Under the pieces are notes generated by a model. The model worked only from the letters and a program-made list of their open reading frames with translations. It made no database searches and had not been told where the DNA came from. This document shows, piece after piece, positions 8,184 through 14,819 of a stretch of 16,246 nt of DNA; the first letter of the stretch is position 1, and each line of letters begins with the position of its first letter. The position numbers and the translations under genes were made by a program. Source of the stretch: Bacillota bacterium (GTDB lineage: Bacteria > Bacillota > Clostridia > Lachnospirales > Cellulosilyticaceae); NCBI GenBank assembly GCA_023436395.1, contig JAEZJJ010000052.1:1-16246 (forward strand), read 5' to 3'.

Positions 8184-8892
8184 TAATCTTTTCCCCTCTC
8201 TCTTTTGCCTTGTTTTCTATCTTTAAAACATCTCCATCTTGAATAGTAATAATCTTATCTGCATAACCTGCAATTTCTGGATCATGGGATACAATAATCA
8301 AGGTTTGATTATATTCTCTAGCTATCTTCGTAATAATGTCCATGACCTCTATTGTAGTATGGGTATCTAAGTTACCTGTGGGCTCATCTGCAAATAAAAT
8401 TTGCGGACGATTTACAAAGGCTCTTGCAATACTTACACGTTGTTGCTGCCCCCCACTCATTTCCTTTGGTTTGTGATGAAGCCTATTCCCCAATCCTACG
8501 GCCTCTAGCATTTCTTTTGCTCTTTTTTCCCTTTCCTTCTTGCCCAGTTCTTGAAACACTAATGGCAATGCTACATTTTCTATAGCTGTTAACGTAGGAA
8601 TTAAATTATAGGACTGAAATACAAAACCTATGTACTTCTGCCTAAAAATAGCTAACTGAGTCTCATTTAATTGATCTACTCGCACCTTTTTTATTTTAAT
8701 ACTTCCTTTAGTAGGCTTTTCAAGTCCTGCTAACATATTAAGTAAAGTAGACTTACCTGAACCTGATGTTCCAAAAAGACAGCAAATTTCCCCTTTTTCT
8801 ATATTTAAATCAATATGATTAAGTGCTATAATTTTTTCTTTTCCCATGCGATACACTTTTCGTAGACCTTTGACTTCTATAATTCCAGGCAC
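8167..8892 (-). CDS. MacB/LolD-type ABC transporter ATP-binding protein
   Basis: This 241-aa ATPase has all the nucleotide-binding motifs: Walker A GTSGSGKST (41-49), Q-loop Q93 in FVFQSYNLIPT, ABC signature MSGGQQQR (145-152), Walker B ILFADEPTGNLD (165-176) and the switch His in VSHD (H203). The FQSYNLIPTLTAIENV stretch is typical of the MacB/LolD/FtsE class that pairs with FtsX-fold permeases. The start is GTG at 8892, preceded by a purine-rich AAGGGGG about 6 nt upstream; the nearby ATG is out of frame. It is the first gene of a three-gene operon and overlaps the next gene by 17 bp. Its charged C-terminal tail (about 226-241, KAKERGEKINEK) is dispensable-looking and carries the next gene's ribosome binding site. 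Confidence 0.93.
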   Translation of the reverse strand: MPGIIEVKGLRKVYRMGKEKIIALNHIDLNIEKGEICCLFGTSGSGKSTLLNMLAGLEKPTKGSIKIKKVRVDQLNETQLAIFRQKYIGFVFQSYNLIPTLTAIENVALPLVFQELGKKEREKRAKEMLEAVGLGNRLHHKPKEMSGGQQQRVSIARAFVNRPQILFADEPTGNLDTHTTIEVMDIITKIAREYNQTLIIVSHDPEIAGYADKIITIQDGDVLKIENKAKERGEKINEKAE

Positions 8893-8928
8893 ATTCTTCC
8901 CCCTTCCCCCTATCTCAATATAAAATTT

Positions 8929-8937
8929 AGTATAACA
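8929..8937 (-). promoter_or_regulatory. Extended -10 promoter for the ABC operon
   Basis: On the minus strand TGTTATACT matches the extended -10 form TGnTATAAT. It lies about 37 nt before the GTG start, leaving a leader of about 30 nt that contains the ribosome binding site. No good -35 is present, which extended -10 promoters can tolerate. A second candidate further upstream on the same strand pairs TTGAGA with TATGAT at 18 nt spacing (about 9017-9046). The gap is very AT-rich, so false matches are easy. Confidence 0.42.
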
Positions 8938-9062
8938 TATTAAAATATACTTTACTATAAACTGTATTTTACATTATTATTAATTTTATTTATATATTTT
9001 AAAACTTTATTAATAATTATCATAGTTATATACTTTATATCATCTCAAATACTTTTCGCATC

Positions 9063-9099
9063 AAAAAAAGACAAAGAGTCGGAATCATTACTCTTTATC
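9063..9099 (-). terminator. Intrinsic terminator of the csp-like operon
   Basis: Reading the minus strand, GATAAAGAGT (9099-9090) pairs with ACTCTTTGTC (9079-9070) in a 10-bp stem with one G-T wobble and a 10-nt loop. A run of seven T residues (9069-9063) follows. It begins 8 nt after the stop codon of the last subtilase gene, so the four-gene array ends here and is insulated from the ABC operon downstream. Confidence 0.85.
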
Positions 9100-9107
9100 T
9101 TCTTTCT

Positions 9108-10868
9108 CTAAAAAACAATTTGACGTCTTAAAATATCTAAACTTTGTTCAACGCAAAGCTTCCCATATCCCCATATAGGGCTAGGATAACTTATTGACTC
9201 ATCTCTTATTGTTCCTCTTAACAAATAGGTTTTTAAGTTCTCTCCATATAAAAAGGGATTATTTCCTTGTACAATGCCCCATTCCATTAAAAGCGCCACA
9301 CCTCCTGTTACATGAGGAGTTGCCATACTGGTTCCACTGAGTACACGATAACCTGAGGTTGTATGACTTGCTGAAGTAATTTCCACCCCAGGTGCCACTA
9401 AATCTGGTTTAATCACAGTATTATCACGCCCAAACCCCCTCCCTGAGAAAGGAGCTATTTGTCCTGTGATATGATTATAGGCACCTACTGCAATACCTAA
9501 TCTAGCTGTAGCAGGGGTAGTAATCGTTGTCTCCACATTGGGATCTGCAAAAAAATTATTATCTCCCCCTTCTTCTGCTGTAGGTCCCCAAGCATCAAAG
9601 CGCCCATCTACAACATGGTCACCAAAAATTATGATTTGCCATGTGCCGCTAGTTATACGTTCTTCTATAGGCGTCAGAACAACTGCAAATTCAATGTCGC
9701 TACTCAAGGGAGAAGGTCCTGCAAAAGCTGCATAAACTTTTGTCCCCTCTAAACCATATTGTACCGGTCCCTCTGCATAAACAATCATAGGTGTACTTCT
9801 ACCAGAGGGGTCAACAATTTGAAAACTCAACTCATCTACAGGATTTTGCCAAATTGAAACAGGATAATAGGTGGTATTAGGTCCTATTTCAATTTCAATT
9901 TTGCTGCTACCGCCTTGTAGAACTGTACCACTTGTATGATTTCTGGTAATCGCTTCATTGCCTGCTCCCACCACAATATTATTCTTCCATAAAGTTGCTA
10001 CATCATCTATATATTGCTCTAGTAAAGCATTACTGTCATGAGGGCCCTCATTGCTTCCTATACTAATATTAATGGCAATGGGTTTTCCTAATGCCGTTGC
10101 CTTTTCAATCACATAACGAATCCCTAACATAATTTCTATATTTCTTACAAATCCTTCAAAGTCTGGTTGCCCAAGTTTCACAATAATAAATTGTGCTTCT
10201 GGTGCTGCACCTACAATAGCACCATTAGAGGCCCTCCCATTTCCACCCGCAATCCCTGCAACGTGAGTGCCATGCCCTATTTGATCTCCTGTTGGTACAA
10301 TCCTAAGTTGTTCTTCTTTAGTAGGCTGACTTAAAGCTTCATTAATTTGTTGCTCCGTATATTCTGTACCTATCAGATAACCTAATGGTGGTGCACCTGA
10401 TAAGGTTTGATCCCAAATAAACGCAATGCGTGTACTTCCATCGTCATTTCTAAAGTCAGGATGGGCATAATTAATTCCCGAGTCAATAATGCCAAGTAGT
10501 ACCCCTTGGCCTTTGAGTTCATAAGGCGGATTGTTTTGGACAGAAGTAATACAACTTGCCGACATATTTTCTGAAACATTATACTTTAGTTTTTTAGGTG
10601 TCTCCATATATTCCACTTCTGTATAATTAAGTAGATTCCTCGTGTTTTCTGGTGGAAGGGTTAATACTGCAAATTGATCATTAATTAACTGAGCCACTCC
10701 CCCTTCCTTTATGGCTACTGCTTCAATATCTCCATTATATTTGACTAGGATTTGCCAATTTCCATTTTGCTCAAAGCCTAATAGTTTAAGATAATCTCCT
10801 ATTTTCCCCACTTCATCCTGTGGAATAATACTTAGAATTTCTAATGTTGCATCTGTTTTGTTTTGCAT
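9108..10868 (-). CDS. Csp-like subtilisin (S8), catalytic triad intact, last gene of array
   Basis: This 586-aa S8 serine protease has no signal peptide. An N-terminal prodomain spans about 1-100. The Asp motif GIIDSGINYAHPDF gives D129, IGHGTHVAG gives H199, GAGNEA gives the oxyanion N304, and SGTSMATPHVTGG gives S514. Between N304 and S514 lies a beta-rich insertion (about 308-448), matching the jelly-roll domain known from CspB of Clostridium perfringens. The C-terminal motif IWGYGKLCVEQSL is shared with its neighbours. Its HGTHVAG and GTSMATPH motifs are the most classical in the array. It begins 8 nt after the preceding gene; the ribosome binding site overlaps that gene's TAG stop. It is a good candidate for an active pro-SleC protease, but which Csp it corresponds to cannot be decided. 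A housekeeping subtilase is the alternative. Confidence 0.86.
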   Translation of the reverse strand: MQNKTDATLEILSIIPQDEVGKIGDYLKLLGFEQNGNWQILVKYNGDIEAVAIKEGGVAQLINDQFAVLTLPPENTRNLLNYTEVEYMETPKKLKYNVSENMSASCITSVQNNPPYELKGQGVLLGIIDSGINYAHPDFRNDDGSTRIAFIWDQTLSGAPPLGYLIGTEYTEQQINEALSQPTKEEQLRIVPTGDQIGHGTHVAGIAGGNGRASNGAIVGAAPEAQFIIVKLGQPDFEGFVRNIEIMLGIRYVIEKATALGKPIAINISIGSNEGPHDSNALLEQYIDDVATLWKNNIVVGAGNEAITRNHTSGTVLQGGSSKIEIEIGPNTTYYPVSIWQNPVDELSFQIVDPSGRSTPMIVYAEGPVQYGLEGTKVYAAFAGPSPLSSDIEFAVVLTPIEERITSGTWQIIIFGDHVVDGRFDAWGPTAEEGGDNNFFADPNVETTITTPATARLGIAVGAYNHITGQIAPFSGRGFGRDNTVIKPDLVAPGVEITSASHTTSGYRVLSGTSMATPHVTGGVALLMEWGIVQGNNPFLYGENLKTYLLRGTIRDESISYPSPIWGYGKLCVEQSLDILRRQIVF

Positions 10869-10876
10869 ATGCCCTC

Positions 10877-12649
10877 CTAATACGTCTGATTGGCTACTTC
10901 TCTCATATTATTAAGTGCTGCTTCCAAACAAAGCATCCCATATCCCCATATATTATTAGGATATGGGCCATTGACCTCAGGACTTCTTGTATTACGAATA
11001 AGATAAACTTCTAATGTATCCCCATATGCCCCTGTATTTCCTAACTGAACAATGCCATAAGTCTGCATTAATAGATAAGCTCCTGCTACAAAGGCAGCTG
11101 CAATACTGGTACCAGACATGGTTGTATAGCGTTCTCCCTCATTGATAGAGGGGACTGTAACCCCCACTCCCGGTGCTACTAACTCTGGTTTAATACGACC
11201 ATCTAGCGTATAGCCTCGACTAGAGAAAAGTGCAATTTGCATGGTATTACCATTATATGCCCCTACAGTAGTTAAGCCTTGAGCATCTGCAGGACAATTC
11301 AGAGTGATATTAGGGTCTGGACTTAGAAATCTTGTCGCATTCCCAGTATCCTTTATAATACTCCCCCATATATTCAATTGCCCCTCTAAAATTCTCTGTC
11401 CCCTTATTCTAATCCGCCACAATCCATTATTAATAGTCTGCCCATTTTGTCCTTGCAAAAGAATGAAAACTTGTTGTTGAGAAATATTGACTATTGGCTC
11501 TGAAAAATTAATAAGTACCGCTGTTTGGTCAAATAAGTAAGCTCTATTAGGCGTCAGTAGGCTTAATACATCTGTTTCTTCACCGCTTGGAGATTGTACA
11601 ACGACTTCTACTTCATCACTAATAGCCTTCCATATAGAACAAGCATAACTTGAAAGTTCACCTTCCATAACAAGTTCTACCTCTGTACTTTCTGTTTCAC
11701 TTACTGTGCCTGAATAATGACTCCCCCGATTTCCTTCATTTCCTATTCCCACTACAATATTACATATCCATGTTCTATAGATAGCATTAATGTACAGAGC
11801 TAGAATATCCGTCCCATTATGGCTTCCTGTGTTATAACCTGAACCTAGTAAGATTACCAATGGTTTTTGCATTTTTTTTGCTTCTTGTATGGCAAAATAC
11901 ACCCCTTGCATGATGTCAATATCTCTCGGACCAGATGTACCATTAATGCTCTTTACCTTTACAATTAAAAAATCACATTCTGGTGCCATCCCCTTATTCC
12001 GTCTGTCCACGCTTGCCCTACCATTCCCACCTGCTACACCTGCTAGTGCTGTCCCATGCCCCAACTCATCTATAGCGGGCACAATAGTCAAACTCTGGGC
12101 TTTATTAGGTGCTTTCAGTGCTTCATTAATTTGTTCTTCTGTATAAACAGTACCATCTGAAAAGCCTTCTGGCGGTTCACCGTCTCCCCCTTGATCCCAT
12201 ATACTCTTAATTCTGGTCATCCCATCGTCTTTTATAAAGTCAGGATGGGTATAATCAATACCTGAATCCACAATTGCTAATAGAAATCCTTTACCTGTTA
12301 TTTGATAATTTCCTGTTGGCAAACTGGTTTCTTCTGCACATACTTCAGATAAATCAATATCTGTATAGGTCATAGGTTGAGGTAAACTTATGAAAATAAT
12401 ATTGGGATCATCTGACAAGTTCCCAATCATTACTTTCCTCATCATCACTTGTGCAAATCCCTGTCCTAAATCATAGACCTCTAGATTCAAATTTTTCTTA
12501 AGGGTTTCTAATGTATTCACATATTGCACAATGACTTCCCATATTCCCAAATCTCTGTCTCTTATAAATAAAACTTTAGTCTCAGGCGTTAGTAAATTTT
12601 CATAACGTAAAGCCATCTGCAATTGGGCACTTAATTTATTAACAACCAT
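10877..12649 (-). CDS. Csp-like subtilisin (S8), catalytic triad intact
   Basis: This 590-aa protein is a paralogue of its neighbours. Residues 1-105 are a prodomain of the Csp type (IWEVIVQYVNTLETL, then VYDLGQGFAQVMM). The triad is complete: D128 in AIVDSGIDYTHPDF, H198 in LGHGTALAG and S515 in MSGTSIAAAFVAG; the oxyanion N304 is in GIGNEG. A jelly-roll-like insertion covers about 308-450. No signal peptide is present. The position after the catalytic His (HGTA instead of HGTH) and the AAA after the Ser depart from classical subtilisins; a similar GTSAAAA is seen in the first gene of the array. It starts 14 nt after the pseudoprotease gene, with AAGGGG spaced 6 nt from the ATG. Activity is predicted from the triad only. 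It may be a SleC-activating protease or a partner of the pseudoprotease. Confidence 0.86.
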   Translation of the reverse strand: MVVNKLSAQLQMALRYENLLTPETKVLFIRDRDLGIWEVIVQYVNTLETLKKNLNLEVYDLGQGFAQVMMRKVMIGNLSDDPNIIFISLPQPMTYTDIDLSEVCAEETSLPTGNYQITGKGFLLAIVDSGIDYTHPDFIKDDGMTRIKSIWDQGGDGEPPEGFSDGTVYTEEQINEALKAPNKAQSLTIVPAIDELGHGTALAGVAGGNGRASVDRRNKGMAPECDFLIVKVKSINGTSGPRDIDIMQGVYFAIQEAKKMQKPLVILLGSGYNTGSHNGTDILALYINAIYRTWICNIVVGIGNEGNRGSHYSGTVSETESTEVELVMEGELSSYACSIWKAISDEVEVVVQSPSGEETDVLSLLTPNRAYLFDQTAVLINFSEPIVNISQQQVFILLQGQNGQTINNGLWRIRIRGQRILEGQLNIWGSIIKDTGNATRFLSPDPNITLNCPADAQGLTTVGAYNGNTMQIALFSSRGYTLDGRIKPELVAPGVGVTVPSINEGERYTTMSGTSIAAAFVAGAYLLMQTYGIVQLGNTGAYGDTLEVYLIRNTRSPEVNGPYPNNIWGYGMLCLEAALNNMREVANQTY

Positions 12650-12663
12650 CTCCTACCCCTTTC

Positions 12664-14808
12664 CTACAATGGAACAATTAATGTAGCACGTAACTTCTCC
12701 AAATCTAAAATACCTTTTCCTTGACTCAAGTTCGGATATGGCTGACCTGGTAGTTCCTTCAGCTGATGTTCTAACCATTTTTTCATCATGGGTGTATTTG
12801 GAAAATCCTTTTGTTTTTCTGCATACCATTTACTATATAGAGTCGCTATTGCACCTGCTATCCTACTGGTTGCCACTCCTGTCCCCTCCAAAAGAATATT
12901 CTGATTTTTATTATCATCTTTAAAGTAGGTTCTCCCTTCTGCTACACACTCTAAATAGGCTACATTCTTTTCAGAGGTGCGTCCTGAGCTACTGCTTACT
13001 ACGAGATTTTCTAAATCAAAACTCCCCACGCCTATGGCAGACCACTTATAGGGTGCTGGATTGATGGTATCCATAGCACAACTTGGGCTTAATGTAGGAC
13101 TAGGACCATCTTTTCCCTCTAATAGATTGACAGTTAAATGTATATTTTTATTCTCTTGACCTTCTAAAATGAGTCGCCAGTCTTGATATGGAGATTGAAA
13201 AATTCTAAATTTTAATATCATCTGTCCACTGATTTCTTCCCACTCTAGTCCTGTAGTTTCAATAAAACCACCTAAAATGCCATAACGCCCTTTTTTCTCC
13301 AGCGAAATACTTTCATCTTCTCTTCCTATAGGCATCAACTTAGCTTTGAATTTTTCTGCTACTTGACTAAAAATCATTCCACATAAGATTTCCTCTCCTT
13401 TTGCTCCTCTTATCAATACTTCCTGTGGCCCACTCCCTTTTACCATTTGACAGTGTCCTTGATCAGCTTCCTCACCTGCTGGAACAATCAAGGTTACTCC
13501 TCTCTCATAACTTAATTGGTTCAATAGGGCGTCATATCTATTGTTTCCTAATGTCCTTGCCCATAAATAATGATAAGGTAAATAAAGTACAAGAGGTTTT
13601 TCATTGATTTTAGCTAATTCAATCAATTTTCTAGCACCAATTAAAATATCTGATACTAACACCATAGAAGGATTCATGGTACTTGTATAAAATTGTTGTA
13701 TCTTTTTAGAAGCAGTTTTTATGTGAGCCACTAGAAATTCTGCTTCACACCCAAGCGCCTTATACTCTTTTTCCCTACCACCTGCTAAAGCTAGCCATTT
13801 AGTAGCAGCTCCTTTATTGATTTGAGGTAAATATTTTCCTTGCTTAAAAGCTTCATTCAGTTTATGACCCGTATAATAAATCCCTTGTTCTTCCTCCTGT
13901 TGTTCCCATATACATTGCACCCTAGTTTGATTCCTTTCATCCATTAAATAAGAATCTGTCCAGTCAATAGTTTCTGTTGTCACAATTCCAATATATACCT
14001 CTTTGCCCTTATAGGGCATGGGCCCCTTTGGAACACACTTTTGCCTAAAAGAGTTATGATTTCCTTTTTTGAGGGATATTTCAGTAGCCACTGGAAAGGC
14101 CCATGGAGAGAAACTTTCCTCTCTTTCCTTTTCATAGTTTTTAAATGTGGGATTAGACGTATTCATTCGTCCTAGGGCTTCCTCCAATAAAACCTCAAAA
14201 GACTGCCCATACACAAAATGCTCATAATAAAGTCTATATTGACCATTTACTACCTCATAGCACCCGGCCAATTCTTCTTGAGGAATCTTTTGTAGCCATA
14301 GATCATCCTTCCCTAACATACTATTGATACACTCATAAGCTAAATTATGATGCCAAAAATACTTTTCCTCGGGTTTTCCATCTAGATAAAAAATAACTTT
14401 CTTTCCTATATGTTTTGCTTTTTTTAAAACCACATCAACTGTCTTTATCAAGTCACTTGCTAAGCACACTTGTTCACTGTAGCAACTAATCCAGTTGATT
14501 TCTTTTATATGGCTCATGTTCTTTCCTAAATCTTTACTTTTCATAGAACAATGGATATCAACTTCAGGATGATTTTGCTTTTCTCCTATAGTTACTATCA
14601 TGATTCCTGAATGGCCTAAGATTTCTTTTCCTAACAATTGTTCCTTTCCTAATGTCATTTTAAAATCTGGCTCCACTGTTTTTACTCTTTCTTTTAACAG
14701 TCCCACTTCGTTCCCCTCAATTACAACATACCCTCTTCCTAAATCCTCTACACTATAACATTCAGGAGGTATCCCCTTATCCACAAACTGCTTTGCAATG
14801 AGTCTCAT
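12664..14808 (-). CDS. Catalytically dead Csp-like subtilase (pseudoprotease) with N-terminal extension
   Basis: This 714-aa protein aligns with its neighbours but has lost every catalytic residue. Asp becomes Thr near 277 (IGIVTTETIDWT against AIVDSGIDYT). His becomes A334 (GAATKWLALAGG against GHGTALAGVAGG). The oxyanion Asn becomes E446 (VPAGEEA against GIGNEG). Ser becomes G644 (EGTGVATSRIAGA). Helices and core strands are conserved, so the fold is kept and this is not a broken frame. Residues 1-50 resemble only the C-terminal half of a Csp prodomain (YSVEDLGRGYVVIEG). About 200 extra residues (60-260) then precede the subtilase core. It has 13 cysteines, far more than its paralogues. GGAGGGGGAGAG sets the ATG. 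CspC and CspA of C. difficile are pseudoproteases that sense or regulate germination, so a regulatory or receptor role is a reasonable inference. Confidence 0.83.
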   Translation of the reverse strand: MRLIAKQFVDKGIPPECYSVEDLGRGYVVIEGNEVGLLKERVKTVEPDFKMTLGKEQLLGKEILGHSGIMIVTIGEKQNHPEVDIHCSMKSKDLGKNMSHIKEINWISCYSEQVCLASDLIKTVDVVLKKAKHIGKKVIFYLDGKPEEKYFWHHNLAYECINSMLGKDDLWLQKIPQEELAGCYEVVNGQYRLYYEHFVYGQSFEVLLEEALGRMNTSNPTFKNYEKEREESFSPWAFPVATEISLKKGNHNSFRQKCVPKGPMPYKGKEVYIGIVTTETIDWTDSYLMDERNQTRVQCIWEQQEEEQGIYYTGHKLNEAFKQGKYLPQINKGAATKWLALAGGREKEYKALGCEAEFLVAHIKTASKKIQQFYTSTMNPSMVLVSDILIGARKLIELAKINEKPLVLYLPYHYLWARTLGNNRYDALLNQLSYERGVTLIVPAGEEADQGHCQMVKGSGPQEVLIRGAKGEEILCGMIFSQVAEKFKAKLMPIGREDESISLEKKGRYGILGGFIETTGLEWEEISGQMILKFRIFQSPYQDWRLILEGQENKNIHLTVNLLEGKDGPSPTLSPSCAMDTINPAPYKWSAIGVGSFDLENLVVSSSSGRTSEKNVAYLECVAEGRTYFKDDNKNQNILLEGTGVATSRIAGAIATLYSKWYAEKQKDFPNTPMMKKWLEHQLKELPGQPYPNLSQGKGILDLEKLRATLIVPL

Positions 14809-14819
14809 CTCTCCCCCTC

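Noticed and set aside
8893..9062. A small RNA or small gene in the AT-rich gap before the ABC operon
   Set aside because: The segment is almost all A and T with no ribosome binding site plus ORF and no stable GC-containing hairpin beyond the csp terminator. It is explained by promoter DNA.
11889..12146. An 85-aa plus-strand reading frame inside a subtilase gene
   Set aside because: It is antisense to the strongly conserved His-motif region of the 590-aa protease, which explains its openness. No independent start signal is seen.
12664..14808. The pseudoprotease as a decayed pseudogene or frameshifted gene
   Set aside because: The frame is uninterrupted for 714 codons, the ribosome binding site is strong, core fold residues are kept and it sits mid-operon. 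Selective replacement of catalytic residues fits a functional pseudoenzyme.
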